From Ophiocordyceps camponoti-saundersi (nom. inval.) (lineage: Eukaryota > Ascomycota > Sordariomycetes > Hypocreales > Ophiocordycipitaceae): a stretch of 64,000 bases of DNA. The DNA is taken from NCBI GenBank assembly GCA_003339415.1, contig PDHQ01000008.1, forward strand, positions 248,001 through 312,000, in the 5' to 3' direction. A model generated the notes under the pieces. That model was given only the letters and a program-made list of their open reading frames with translations. It did not search any database and had not been told where the DNA came from. The translations under genes and the position numbers were made by a program. Shown here piece after piece: positions 52,565 through 61,602 of this stretch (the first letter of the stretch is position 1; each line of letters starts with the position of its first letter).

Positions 52565-55500
52565 CTAAACTCCAAAATGAACGTACGGAACCCATAGCGG
52601 CGCCTTCGTATCTCCCGCACGGTTGAAGATGACGTCTCGGAATTCCTCGCTCGTCACTCCCACGTCCTCCAGTTCTCGACCGTCCAGTCTCTGATCTTCC
52701 ATCTCTTCACCTCCCCCCTCTTTCAAAACAGCCTCTCGTTTCCGTCTCTTAGCCTGCGTCATCTCTTCCCTCAGCCACTGCCTTCGAAGCCGTCTTATAG
52801 CGTCGTGCAAAGCCATAGCGACGGAAGCGTCGTCGAGTCCATTCGCGCCCAAGGATTGATATACCAACTTGGCCATATCTACACATAGATAGTCGTCAAC
52901 CTCCCACAAGGTTCCGATGACGTGACGAAACCCGACGGTTTGGAACATGTGTGTGAGATGGAGGCTCTCGTCGGATGAAGCTTCGTCTTCGTTTTTCCCC
53001 GTGCCGCAGGCGGAGAGATAGGCGAGGAAGGCTGAGCTTGAACTGAGGTTGGTTTCTATGAGGCTCGCTACTGTGAGAGGGCTTGTTTTCCAGTCCTTAA
53101 GACAGAGGTGGCTTTGTAGGGGATCTATATCGGCTTGGCCGTGGCCGGCAAAGTGAAAGATGGCGCAGTCTTGTAACCCTGAGATGGTCTGATCTCGGTA
53201 AGGTTCCGGTAAGATGACGCGGAGCGGCAGGTCGGAGCAGATCTCCCTGACGGCGTGAATCTCCTTGTCCGTGTATGAGAGGGAGTTTAAGCCCGGCGTG
53301 TCCTTCATGGAAAGGAGAAGGATGGACTTTTCCGCGGCGTTGTCCTCCTTTGGATCCCAAGTTGGCCGCCCGCGCACTTGAATGATAGACCTGAAAGATG
53401 AGCTATAAGACGATATCGCCCTGTCGAGAACGGTTCTCTTGCTATCGTCCAGATGATAGCCTGCAGCGTGAATCGGGAACCTGGTCAAAGGTCCTGTCGG
53501 AATCCACCAGACATGAGGCCAGTCGTCTCCGTCGGAAGGGGCGTCAGTGATGCCCAAGCTTTCGAATATCGGCTCGACGACATGATCCCAAAGCCATTCG
53601 AGAGTGCTAAGAGACTGTACGTGACTTGATCGATCCCGGATAGCCTGTTGGCTTAGTTGAGGCAGCTTGACTGATCTCATACCAGACTCTTGAATAATAA
53701 GCGCATCACATCTGTGAACGCTCACGTTGAGGGTGATGATCGGACCCCGTCTTGCGGCGGGACATCCGTTTTCCTTCGTGAGACTGCGATCCTTTGGAGT
53801 AGCATCTCGAGACTGTTCCTTTTCCGAGATGGCCATCCTGAGTTCCATCACCTTGCTGGAATAGATATGACGCAGATCAGTTACAGACGGCACAGAGCCG
53901 GTAAGAAACTCAGGCTGCGCGACGCTCAGTCGAGTCTCAGTCGTCCACTCCTCAAGTCGACGCTCAGCAAGCAGCAACTCGTCCGCCAAAGCCGGGTCCA
54001 CGTCCCACGGCCAGGGCGACTTATAGTGTCGATAGTGAAGGATCTCAGCGAGGATTCCTCGGCCCATCTCTAATATTCTAATGGCTTTCAACGGGTCCTC
54101 ATCAAAGTGCAGAGTGATGGCGGCAGCATCAGAAGCCATGCTTCCGGCTTGTGAGAGATGACGTTTGAGATCTGCGGGTGAGAAGACGTTGAATGGGAGA
54201 GAGAGACACAGTTTCATCGCCGCCTGCGCGTCGTTCAAGCATCGAAGACCCCGTTCGAGAAATTCGGGTTTGGACAAGAGCTGACGTGCAGCGTAGAAGC
54301 AATCCGGAAAGCTGTTGTTGCGGTGCAGAGCGTTGGAATAAGACTGCAGCGACTCGTCTCTATCCTGTATGCTTCTCGTACGTTGAAAGCGTTTGTATAG
54401 GTGGTCTCCAAGATGACACAGAAGGATCGTGTCTTGCTCGTCGGAACCGTCTGCCATTGTCTGCTTCGTGATAGATATAGCCTCGTTGAGATGATCCAAG
54501 TCGTCATCGTCGTCGTAATAAGCAGCCAGCGACTGCTCCAGTTGTATGATGGAACTCGCCTTGCTCGCGGTATCGGTGGCAGAAGTCAACGAGACGGCTT
54601 TCTCACCTGCGTAGATGGCAGCTTTGATATCCTCGCTTCTGTGATGACGACAGAAGCGCAGACGTAGAACGTGGCATACAGAACGCATCACGAATGGATC
54701 GGTGGGAGCAGCCGCGACGGCTTCTTTGCTCAAGTCAATGGCTTCTTGCAGGTCTTTGACCGCGTCTAGAAGCTCGTACCGCACTCGGAGACAGTTGACC
54801 AGTGTAGCCACGGCCTTGTATCTCTCTCCTCGATAACGATGGGTCGGATGGTTGAGATGGACGGCCTCTCTCAGGTAGATGATGGCTTGGTTCATGTCGT
54901 CCATGACGCCGTATACACAGTAGCGATCGGCTAACGTCTTCCCGAAGATGGCTGACCATCGTGCCCGCTCCGGATGATCGGCTGGAGCGACGCTGATGAG
55001 GAGTCTGGTCTCCATGATGGCTTCGGCTGATGTATCGTGTAGGACTGCTTCGATGTCTTCAACCAGTTTCGAATCTTCCCCTCCTTTGGCAGTGAACTCC
55101 TTCTTCGTGCCGGAAACTTGGAAACAGGGACGACAGGTCCTTGTTTTGACGTGTCTGCTGCTTCGGTGTAGGATCACATCGCCAGGGCCGACGGGTTGCC
55201 ATTCAGCCTCAACTTGCTTTATCTCGACCTCGATCTGCCATACTCTGTTCTTCCATCCGGCGTGTCGAGCAAGGGGGTAAATTCCGACTTGTCGTCTTGG
55301 AGGTTGCGTGAAAGATTCGAGGAACTCATCCAGACCACGGCCGCTATGTTCTGCTGGAGAAGAAGAAGCGCCGAGTTTCCATTCGTTGGTGTGACTGTAT
55401 CCCGAGTTCGAGTCTCGGAGGTTGGTCTGAAAAGGATGTAGTTGCTGGTCTATCAACTCATCCTCTTGTACGGGGCCAAAGGCAAACCAGGTCCAAGAGT

Positions 55501-55779
55501 TGGAATAGACGTCATCCTCATCGTCAACCTTTGGAGAGTTGGTCGGCCCTGCAGCAATCAACACATATAGCGTCTTTCAGCATCTCACTTCATTCACTGA
55601 CCTTGATTCATCGACCGTATCCTCACAGTCAGATGCGCTGGCTTGCCGGGTGTCGTGAAAGTGAGGTAAGGAGTTCGTGGAGTGTCGGAATCGTAAGTCT
55701 TATCGTCATCTCTCGAGAAGAACCTGCCCTCGTGCTCCTTGATGTTCATGCCAGCAATCGAGTTGCTCAGCGATGCCAT
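52565..55779 (-). CDS. TPR-CHAT domain protease-like protein
   Basis: Exons 55779-55602 and 55548-52565, 53-nt intron, 1,053 aa. CHAT domains are caspase-clan (CD) cysteine peptidases associated with HET/NLR-type proteins and, in bacteria, with gasdermin- and CRISPR-linked cell-suicide systems. The N-terminal ~190 residues contain beta-strand-like sequence (PYLTFTTPGKPAHLTVRIRS and WQIEVEIKQVEAEW) and look like a separate sensor domain. Residues about 220-560 hold TPR-like helices (LISVAPADHPERARWSAIFG, DMNQAIIYLREAV, DLQEAIDLSKEAV). The CHAT region, about 730-1050, has IFHFAGHG with His862 and LAYLSACGTG with Cys907, plus IGTLWEVDD, so the dyad looks intact. It heads the accessory block on this side and is transcribed away from the caspase gene. 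Confidence 0.88.
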
Positions 55780-56161
55780 ATCGAGGTGATGCTTCAGTGG
55801 TGGATCAACCCTTCCTCTGCCTTAGGGACGCGGTATATATGACGACACCTATCATCAACTGTGCTGCTGCGCCCGCCTCTCTTTCGGGCCAGAGGCAGAG
55901 CAGGGGCTGAGCTTACAAGGCGCCGGCATGCAGCTCCCTTCAGCCCCAACCACGTGAAGTGACGTGGCCGAGCTGGGATTGGGTACACGATAGTGAGATT
56001 TACCGTCTGACGAACGAACAGTTGGTAAAAGAAAGTCTATGTCTGTTATGAGGCCGTCTAGTTATGGCTGCGGCAGGCTCACAGCCTCGGAACACAGCCT
56101 CTACATAAGGAGGTACGTTGATCAACTGGGAACTGATTCGAAATGAGTAGATGCGAGAAAT
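55780..56161. other. Spacer between CHAT and DUF6594 genes
   Basis: About 380 bases. Both flanking genes are on the minus strand, so it is the CHAT promoter. CACGTGA-like sequence (CCACGTGAAGTGACGTGG) occurs near 55951-55968. Confidence 0.45.
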
Positions 56162-57316
56162 CTAGTGATTCGAACCGCTGCCCGGAACAAAGACGATGAG
56201 CACAGTAGCGTATCTATATAAGGTATATTAGAGATGGACATGAAAAGAGAGGGAGAGGGAGAGGGAGAGGGAGAGGAAGAGGGACAGAGTAAGCATACGT
56301 TGCCCCTGCAATCACCAAGTCCTTTGTCCTCGACTTCATCAAGCCAGACAAGATGAGCAGGTATGAGACGGTAAAGACCAGAACAATGACTATCCGCACC
56401 GAAGTCGTGCTGATGATGTTGCAGACAACTACCGGCATCAGCAGAAGAATCGAGATGATGAGGAAAAGCCATGCCCTGGCGATGCGTCGAATCATGGGGC
56501 CTGAATAGATGTATACGTTGGGGTCACTAGAGACGTTATGAAAGCGGCTCTTAATCTCTCACTGTCAGTCTTGCACAACTCGACATCACCTTGGAGTTTC
56601 ACTTGAGAAGTCTCACATCGCGAAACCCTCGATAGAAGCGGATTAACTTATCCTCTACCCAGGATTCGATCCCCAGCAAAGCACTGTCGTCCTCTGGAGC
56701 CAGAGACATGAGCTCTTCGCTGTGAGAGAGATAGGCCGTCTCCTCTCGAGCCAGACAGCCCGTTCCGGAAAGCCAGTTCTGCAAGCTCTCGACATCTCTT
56801 TGATGAGCGGGAGGGTAGCTGAGTAGCCGATAAGTTCTCTCTACGAACTGATCTGATTGATATTGATAATCTTCATCAGCAACAGGGAAGAGTAAGAGAC
56901 GAAAGAGATATCAAAACACACCGTAATCAGCAAGACAACTCTCAATCTCAAGCTGAAGAGACCTCCTCTCCACATTCTTATCAACCCTACTCTTCCCCAG
57001 AAAGAGAGCAGACGCCTCCTCCTCATCTACCCGATCCAGCCTCTGCTCCAGCATGGAAAGACGATCCTGCTTGAGCAAGAGCAGTCGAGCCCGAAGCTTG
57101 TTGAAGCGTCGACATAAGAAGTAAGGTCCGTTTGACGAGATGAGGGCAGCATAGCGGGGATAGCCGGGGCGGTAATCTTCAACTGGAAGACGGTCATTGG
57201 CTTTCTCTGTGATGGGAGACGGAGAGGATGGGCTGTTATTTACTCTTCTTCCTTGGCTGATCGTTTGATACGGAACTTGGAGGGTTCCATAAGGGGAGAC
57301 ATGAATCAAGCTTCAT
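56162..57316 (-). CDS. DUF6594 membrane protein; N-terminus unresolved
   Basis: Exons 56922 up to about 57309, then 56852-56603, 56526-56299 and 56213-56162 (stop). The three introns of 69, 76 and 85 nt are in phase and rebuild the family signature: YRPGYPRYAALISSNGPYFL, CRRFNKLRARLLLLKQD, LFLGKSRVDKN, ESLQNWLSGTGCLAREE, VEDKLIRFYRGFR, DPNVYIYSGPMIRRIAR. The C-terminus has two or three hydrophobic helices (WLFLIISILLLMPVVVCNII, VIVLVFTVSYLLILSGL, and the short ATVLIVFV). No in-frame ATG exists before the domain, and a TGA lies in frame at 57313-57315. A candidate start at ATG 57316 reaches the domain only through a 37-nt intron; an upstream exon or a degraded start are alternatives. DUF6594 proteins are common in fungi and uncharacterised. 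Confidence 0.75.
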
Positions 57317-57673
57317 ATTTTTCTTCTTCCACTTCTATCTTGGAGGCGTGAGTGAAGACGACGATGGGGGCGGAGTCTCGGAGATGGCTGTGTTTGCTGC
57401 ATATAGTAGGGTAAGGGTTCAGTAAGTAAGCCACCACCAATTAAGACGCGACACGACGTCTGTACAGCCACAGCGGGTTTTCGGTGTCGGTCAGCCTTGG
57501 ATGATCGACGGCATGTGAGTCGTCAGCTCGGTGATGGTGAGAGAAGCTGATTATGGAAAGCATAAAGACTGGTCCCCCTTTTTCCAGCGCTGTCGTTGAC
57601 GGGATTGATCTTCTTTTACTTTAACTTTGCTTCACGGGCTGGAAGCTTTTGATTCCCTTGTCAAGTTCTCACG

Positions 57674-58060
57674 ATGGCACCCGCTGAAGAAAGGTGAGAG
57701 AATCTCCTACTGTCAGACTCAAAGACTCAACTAAACACGATCCAGATCTGGAAGCAAAAGCCCGACGATTTCCTTGGAAGAAGACGATACCCGGCCATAC
57801 GTGACGTCTTACTCGCAGGTATGAATCGATACCAACATGGACGCAACCCTGGCTTGTTCTGACGCAAAGAGAGAGAGGAAAAGAGACCCATCTTCTACGT
57901 TGGAGATAGCGTCTATCTCGTCAGGTCGGATGGCTCTCGCGAAGGGCCTTATTGCATCGCCTCTCTTTCCTCGGCTGGGAAGTGTGTGTTGAGTCTGGAG
58001 AATGGCAGGACGGTTAAGAACGGTAGTGAGATTGATACGTCTCGTCTACGGCCTGCTTGA
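57674..58060 (+). CDS. Small 93-aa fungal protein, three exons
   Basis: Exons 57674-57693, 57746-57818 and 57872-58060, introns of 52 and 53 nt, all in phase. The product begins MAPAEERSGSKSPTISLEEDD. After intron 2 it continues RPIFYVGDSVYLVRSDGSREGPYCIASLSSAGKCVLSLENGRTVKNG and ends RLRPA. The C-terminal half reads like a single small beta-barrel, KOW- or SH3-like module as in short uncharacterised ascomycete proteins. The exact acceptor of intron 2 lies in a GAGAGAG run and could shift by two codons. It lies between the DUF6594 and caspase genes, pointing toward the caspase gene. Confidence 0.65.
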
Positions 58061-58379
58061 GGCTGCAGATGATGGTGGGTGGTACGGGGGGCAGAGCTTC
58101 GCCTCGAGTTGAGTAGTTTCGGCCCCCAAAGCCGGGCCAAGGTTTCATAGCCCCGGTCATCCTATCGAGTTTGTCCGCCTGAATGCATAGCCCCCAACGT
58201 GGCTTGGCTTGATACATCAATGTTGGCCTCACTTTGAGTGTCTGTGGAGGCGTATAAGAGCTGATAGTCAAGCATCTCTATGAGGATGTTCTCCCTATTA
58301 AGAAGTGCTAGATCTGTGTTAACAGCTATCATATCTTGACTTCATTCTCATCTCTTCCAACTATAATTCTTTACCAACA

Positions 58380-60308
58380 ATGGAGAGCCAAACAAGGGCT
58401 GGAAAGAAGCATCACTTTGCCATTCTCATAGGAATCAACGACTATCCCATCAAGCCTCTCAAAGGATGTGTACGAGACATTGAAGCCATCAAAACCCATC
58501 TACAGAAGGCACTCAACGGCTCCATTGAGATACACATCATGACGGCAGGCCAAGCAGACTCATTCACGACAAAGCCAGCTCAAAACGAGAATCTACGGCC
58601 AACGTATGAAAACGTCAAATCGGCATTCGATACCGTCACATCTCATGCCAGAGATGGAGACTTTGTATACATACATTACTGTGGACACGGCACTCGCATC
58701 AAGGCCAACTCCCAATTCTCTAACAAATCTACGGGAGATCTGGCTCTGGTACTGCACAGCGGGAACGATGAGAAGCCGAGATACTTTCGAGGCTTTGAGT
58801 TGGCTTCTTCGGTAAAGGCCTTGGTCGACAAGGGAGTTGCCGTCACTCTCATTCTCGACTGCTGTTTCTCTGCGAGCGTCTACCGTAATGACGATGCCGA
58901 TGTTCGCTTTCTCCCTTATGACGCTGAGATTGACTCGAGGTATCCGCCGGAAGCTGGCAGCGAGAACCTAGCAGAGGAGGAGGTCGGGTACTCGACATAC
59001 CGCGACGTTTCCCTGCTCCCAAACTGGCTCATCAACCCGCAACGGTATGCCATACTCACTGCATGCGGTCCTCACGAGTTGGCAAACGAGCCGAGCTTCA
59101 ACGGTCAGCATCACGGAGCCTTGTCTTACTACCTTGTCGAAACCTTGAACGAATTTGGCCTTGGAATGATACTAAAATGCGTCTACGATCGACTGCGAGC
59201 CAAGTTTACGCGAGCCAGGTTTCCTCAAAGCCCGGTCCTCTATGGGAACACGCATCAAGGCATCTTCGGGCAGGCCAACTTGGGAATCACGGCAGCGGCG
59301 GTGCCAATCGTGGAGAAGAGAGATGGAACGTTTCAACTGCAAGCCGGTGTCGCGCATGGCGTCAGCCAGGGTGATAGGTTTCGTCTTTTCCCGCTGGCTT
59401 CGTGTGAAGACGAAGCGGGACTGTCGACGGATGCTGAAGTCATCTGCGTCAGAGCTCTCACGTCCGATCTGAAGCAATCTCAGGATAGGTCTGTACCGAT
59501 CCGGACGGGATGGATGGCCAGAGCTTTGACCTGGGGATGCCTCCGGAAGTATCCCATACGACTCGCTTCTAATCTCCCAAACCGAAGTGAATGGATCAAA
59601 GCTTTGGAGGAACGATCTCTCAACTGCTATGTCGATTCAGACGATAGATCCTACATATTCAAGGTAATATTAAGCAATGACAGGGATTATAAGATTCTAG
59701 ACCGATTTGATCAGAGTTTGGATAACATTCCTCGCATGACACGGGCCGAAAGCCGGATTCACGAGGTTGCTAATGTACTGGGCCATCTGGCTCGATATCA
59801 AATGATCAAAGAGCTCGATAACGAGACGCCTCAGGACTCTTTTAGACGAGACTTTAGCGTCTACATCGTCAACAAGGGAAAAGTCCACGGTCCTGATAGC
59901 CTCATAGAGATGAGACACAACACTTCAGCGTCTCTACGAATGGAGAACCACAGCGACAAAACAGTCTACTTCTCCGTCTATAACCTCGGTCCGAGCTGGC
60001 AGGTGGAAAACGCAGGGATGGAAACGCACGTTGCTCTCACGCCGAGAAACGACAAAGAAGGACTGAGCAACAAGGCGGAGAAGACGCTGACGATGACGGT
60101 CCCGGACGGATGGAACCGCTCCTCTTGCAAAGACACCATCAAGGTCTTGGTGACATCCCAGCCGACTTACTTTGACCTGTTAGAGTTGCCCAAGCTTGGC
60201 CGACTGCAGGGGTTGAAGGACGGGAGGAGGGTGACACGGCAGGGGGGCAACGTGCCGGAGAATTGGGCGGCGGTGAACCTTGACGTTTTTACTTGTCATG
60301 GGCCTTGA
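58380..60308 (+). CDS. Caspase-like (peptidase C14) protein
   Basis: A single exon of 642 aa. The caspase fold occupies about residues 10-300: HHFAILIGINDYPIKPLKGCVRDI (strand 1), VYIHYCGHGT with catalytic His103, and VTLILDCCFSAS with the nucleophile at Cys162 in the position of the metacaspase DSCHSG cysteine. AILTACGPHELANE follows. No p10-like linker or death-fold prodomain is visible. The C-terminal half (330-642) begins LQAGVAHGVSQGDRFRLFPL and has beta-rich segments (ENHSDKTVYFSVYNLGPSW) with no recognised domain, as in fungal caspase proteins that carry extra domains. It sits 2.6 kb from the start of the CHAT gene and is divergent from it. Confidence 0.9.
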   Translation: MESQTRAGKKHHFAILIGINDYPIKPLKGCVRDIEAIKTHLQKALNGSIEIHIMTAGQADSFTTKPAQNENLRPTYENVKSAFDTVTSHARDGDFVYIHYCGHGTRIKANSQFSNKSTGDLALVLHSGNDEKPRYFRGFELASSVKALVDKGVAVTLILDCCFSASVYRNDDADVRFLPYDAEIDSRYPPEAGSENLAEEEVGYSTYRDVSLLPNWLINPQRYAILTACGPHELANEPSFNGQHHGALSYYLVETLNEFGLGMILKCVYDRLRAKFTRARFPQSPVLYGNTHQGIFGQANLGITAAAVPIVEKRDGTFQLQAGVAHGVSQGDRFRLFPLASCEDEAGLSTDAEVICVRALTSDLKQSQDRSVPIRTGWMARALTWGCLRKYPIRLASNLPNRSEWIKALEERSLNCYVDSDDRSYIFKVILSNDRDYKILDRFDQSLDNIPRMTRAESRIHEVANVLGHLARYQMIKELDNETPQDSFRRDFSVYIVNKGKVHGPDSLIEMRHNTSASLRMENHSDKTVYFSVYNLGPSWQVENAGMETHVALTPRNDKEGLSNKAEKTLTMTVPDGWNRSSCKDTIKVLVTSQPTYFDLLELPKLGRLQGLKDGRRVTRQGGNVPENWAAVNLDVFTCHGP

Positions 60309-61602
60309 GCTTTGATGAGTCGTAGAGGAAGTGGGATGAAGAGTTTCATGTTGTTTAGAGTTGTCAATAACTCCACTGTCAAGACCCAGCAGTTCGGCAT
60401 CTTCCAGGCACTTTTGAAGCAATTCCGAAAGATATGGCTCATCCTCGATCTATTTATGTATGTATGTATGTATGTATTTGCCCGTATGAACATTGTGCTT
60501 CTCGACCTATGTACACGATATATGTACATGCGTAGTATAGCTGTGGCTACAAATATCCAGAAGTCAAAGTCAACGCCCTCTCGGAAACGAGAAAACCCCT
60601 ATGTATTTCGATCCGCCGAGGATCCTAACCTTGAAGGAAACAACTGCCGGCTTGCGTGGCATAGCTCAAATTCCTGTCTTGCATGCGCGAATATTGTACA
60701 TACATATACAATCTTATCAGATCAACAACGCCCTCTCACATGTTCCATGTTCCTGCGTTGAAGACCTTGCCTTGGAGTAACCATTCTTCTCTGTCGTCTC
60801 GGTTTCCCCCAAAGTCTATTGCATAGTCGTGAAACGTTAGTAAGTATGAACCTATGTAGGTATGTATGTAAGAGGATCACGGAAGTCTTGCCGGGTTGGC
60901 TTGTGTCTGCTTCTCGTTCTGTTCCGGGACGCGTCACATGTTTGGAAGAGATGCCTCTATTCCGCCCACCCAATGTATGTATGTATAACGTCTTTCGAAC
61001 GGATCATGACTTGAATAACTTCAATAAGATGTCATATGTATGCAGAATAGCTACCTATATAGGTATATACATATGTATGGGCATGTATCTATATATACAT
61101 ACGCAATATATATGATCTGCCTCGTCAAAGTTTTCCAACTCTAACTCTACAAACAAACACACACACACACCCACAAGTCTTGGGGCTTCACGATAATGTA
61201 TGTATGTACATACATATGTACATACAACATACATAGGCATCGTCGTCACAACTTTTCCCTCCCTTCCCTTCACGTGGCCTCCTCATCCCGGCCCTAGGGC
61301 TTCGTCTTTTATGCCCACAGCCCCTGTCTTTTCGGCTCCCTGTTCTTCAGAATCATCATCCTACATACATACATACATACATGCACATATAGGTATGCAC
61401 ATTGTACAGCCATACACACATATAAAAGAGCCATATCCGTTGACGGTCTCACCCTTCAGAACATATATACATACATACTGCTCCTCTCCTCTGTCCGGCC
61501 TTGCTTTGTCAATGCCTACATACATACATACATACTACTACATACATACATACACATACATATGCACACTCTTCTTTTACTTTCATCCCCCTGAAGCCTA
61601 TC
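60309..61602. other. Microsatellite-rich spacer
   Basis: Contains (TATG)n at 60455-60477, TATG/TACA motifs at 60858-60870, 60975-60985, 61198-61235 and 61362-61381, and TACA runs at 61515-61560. Open frames are repeat-derived (YIHTYIH) and not supported as genes. Confidence 0.6.
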
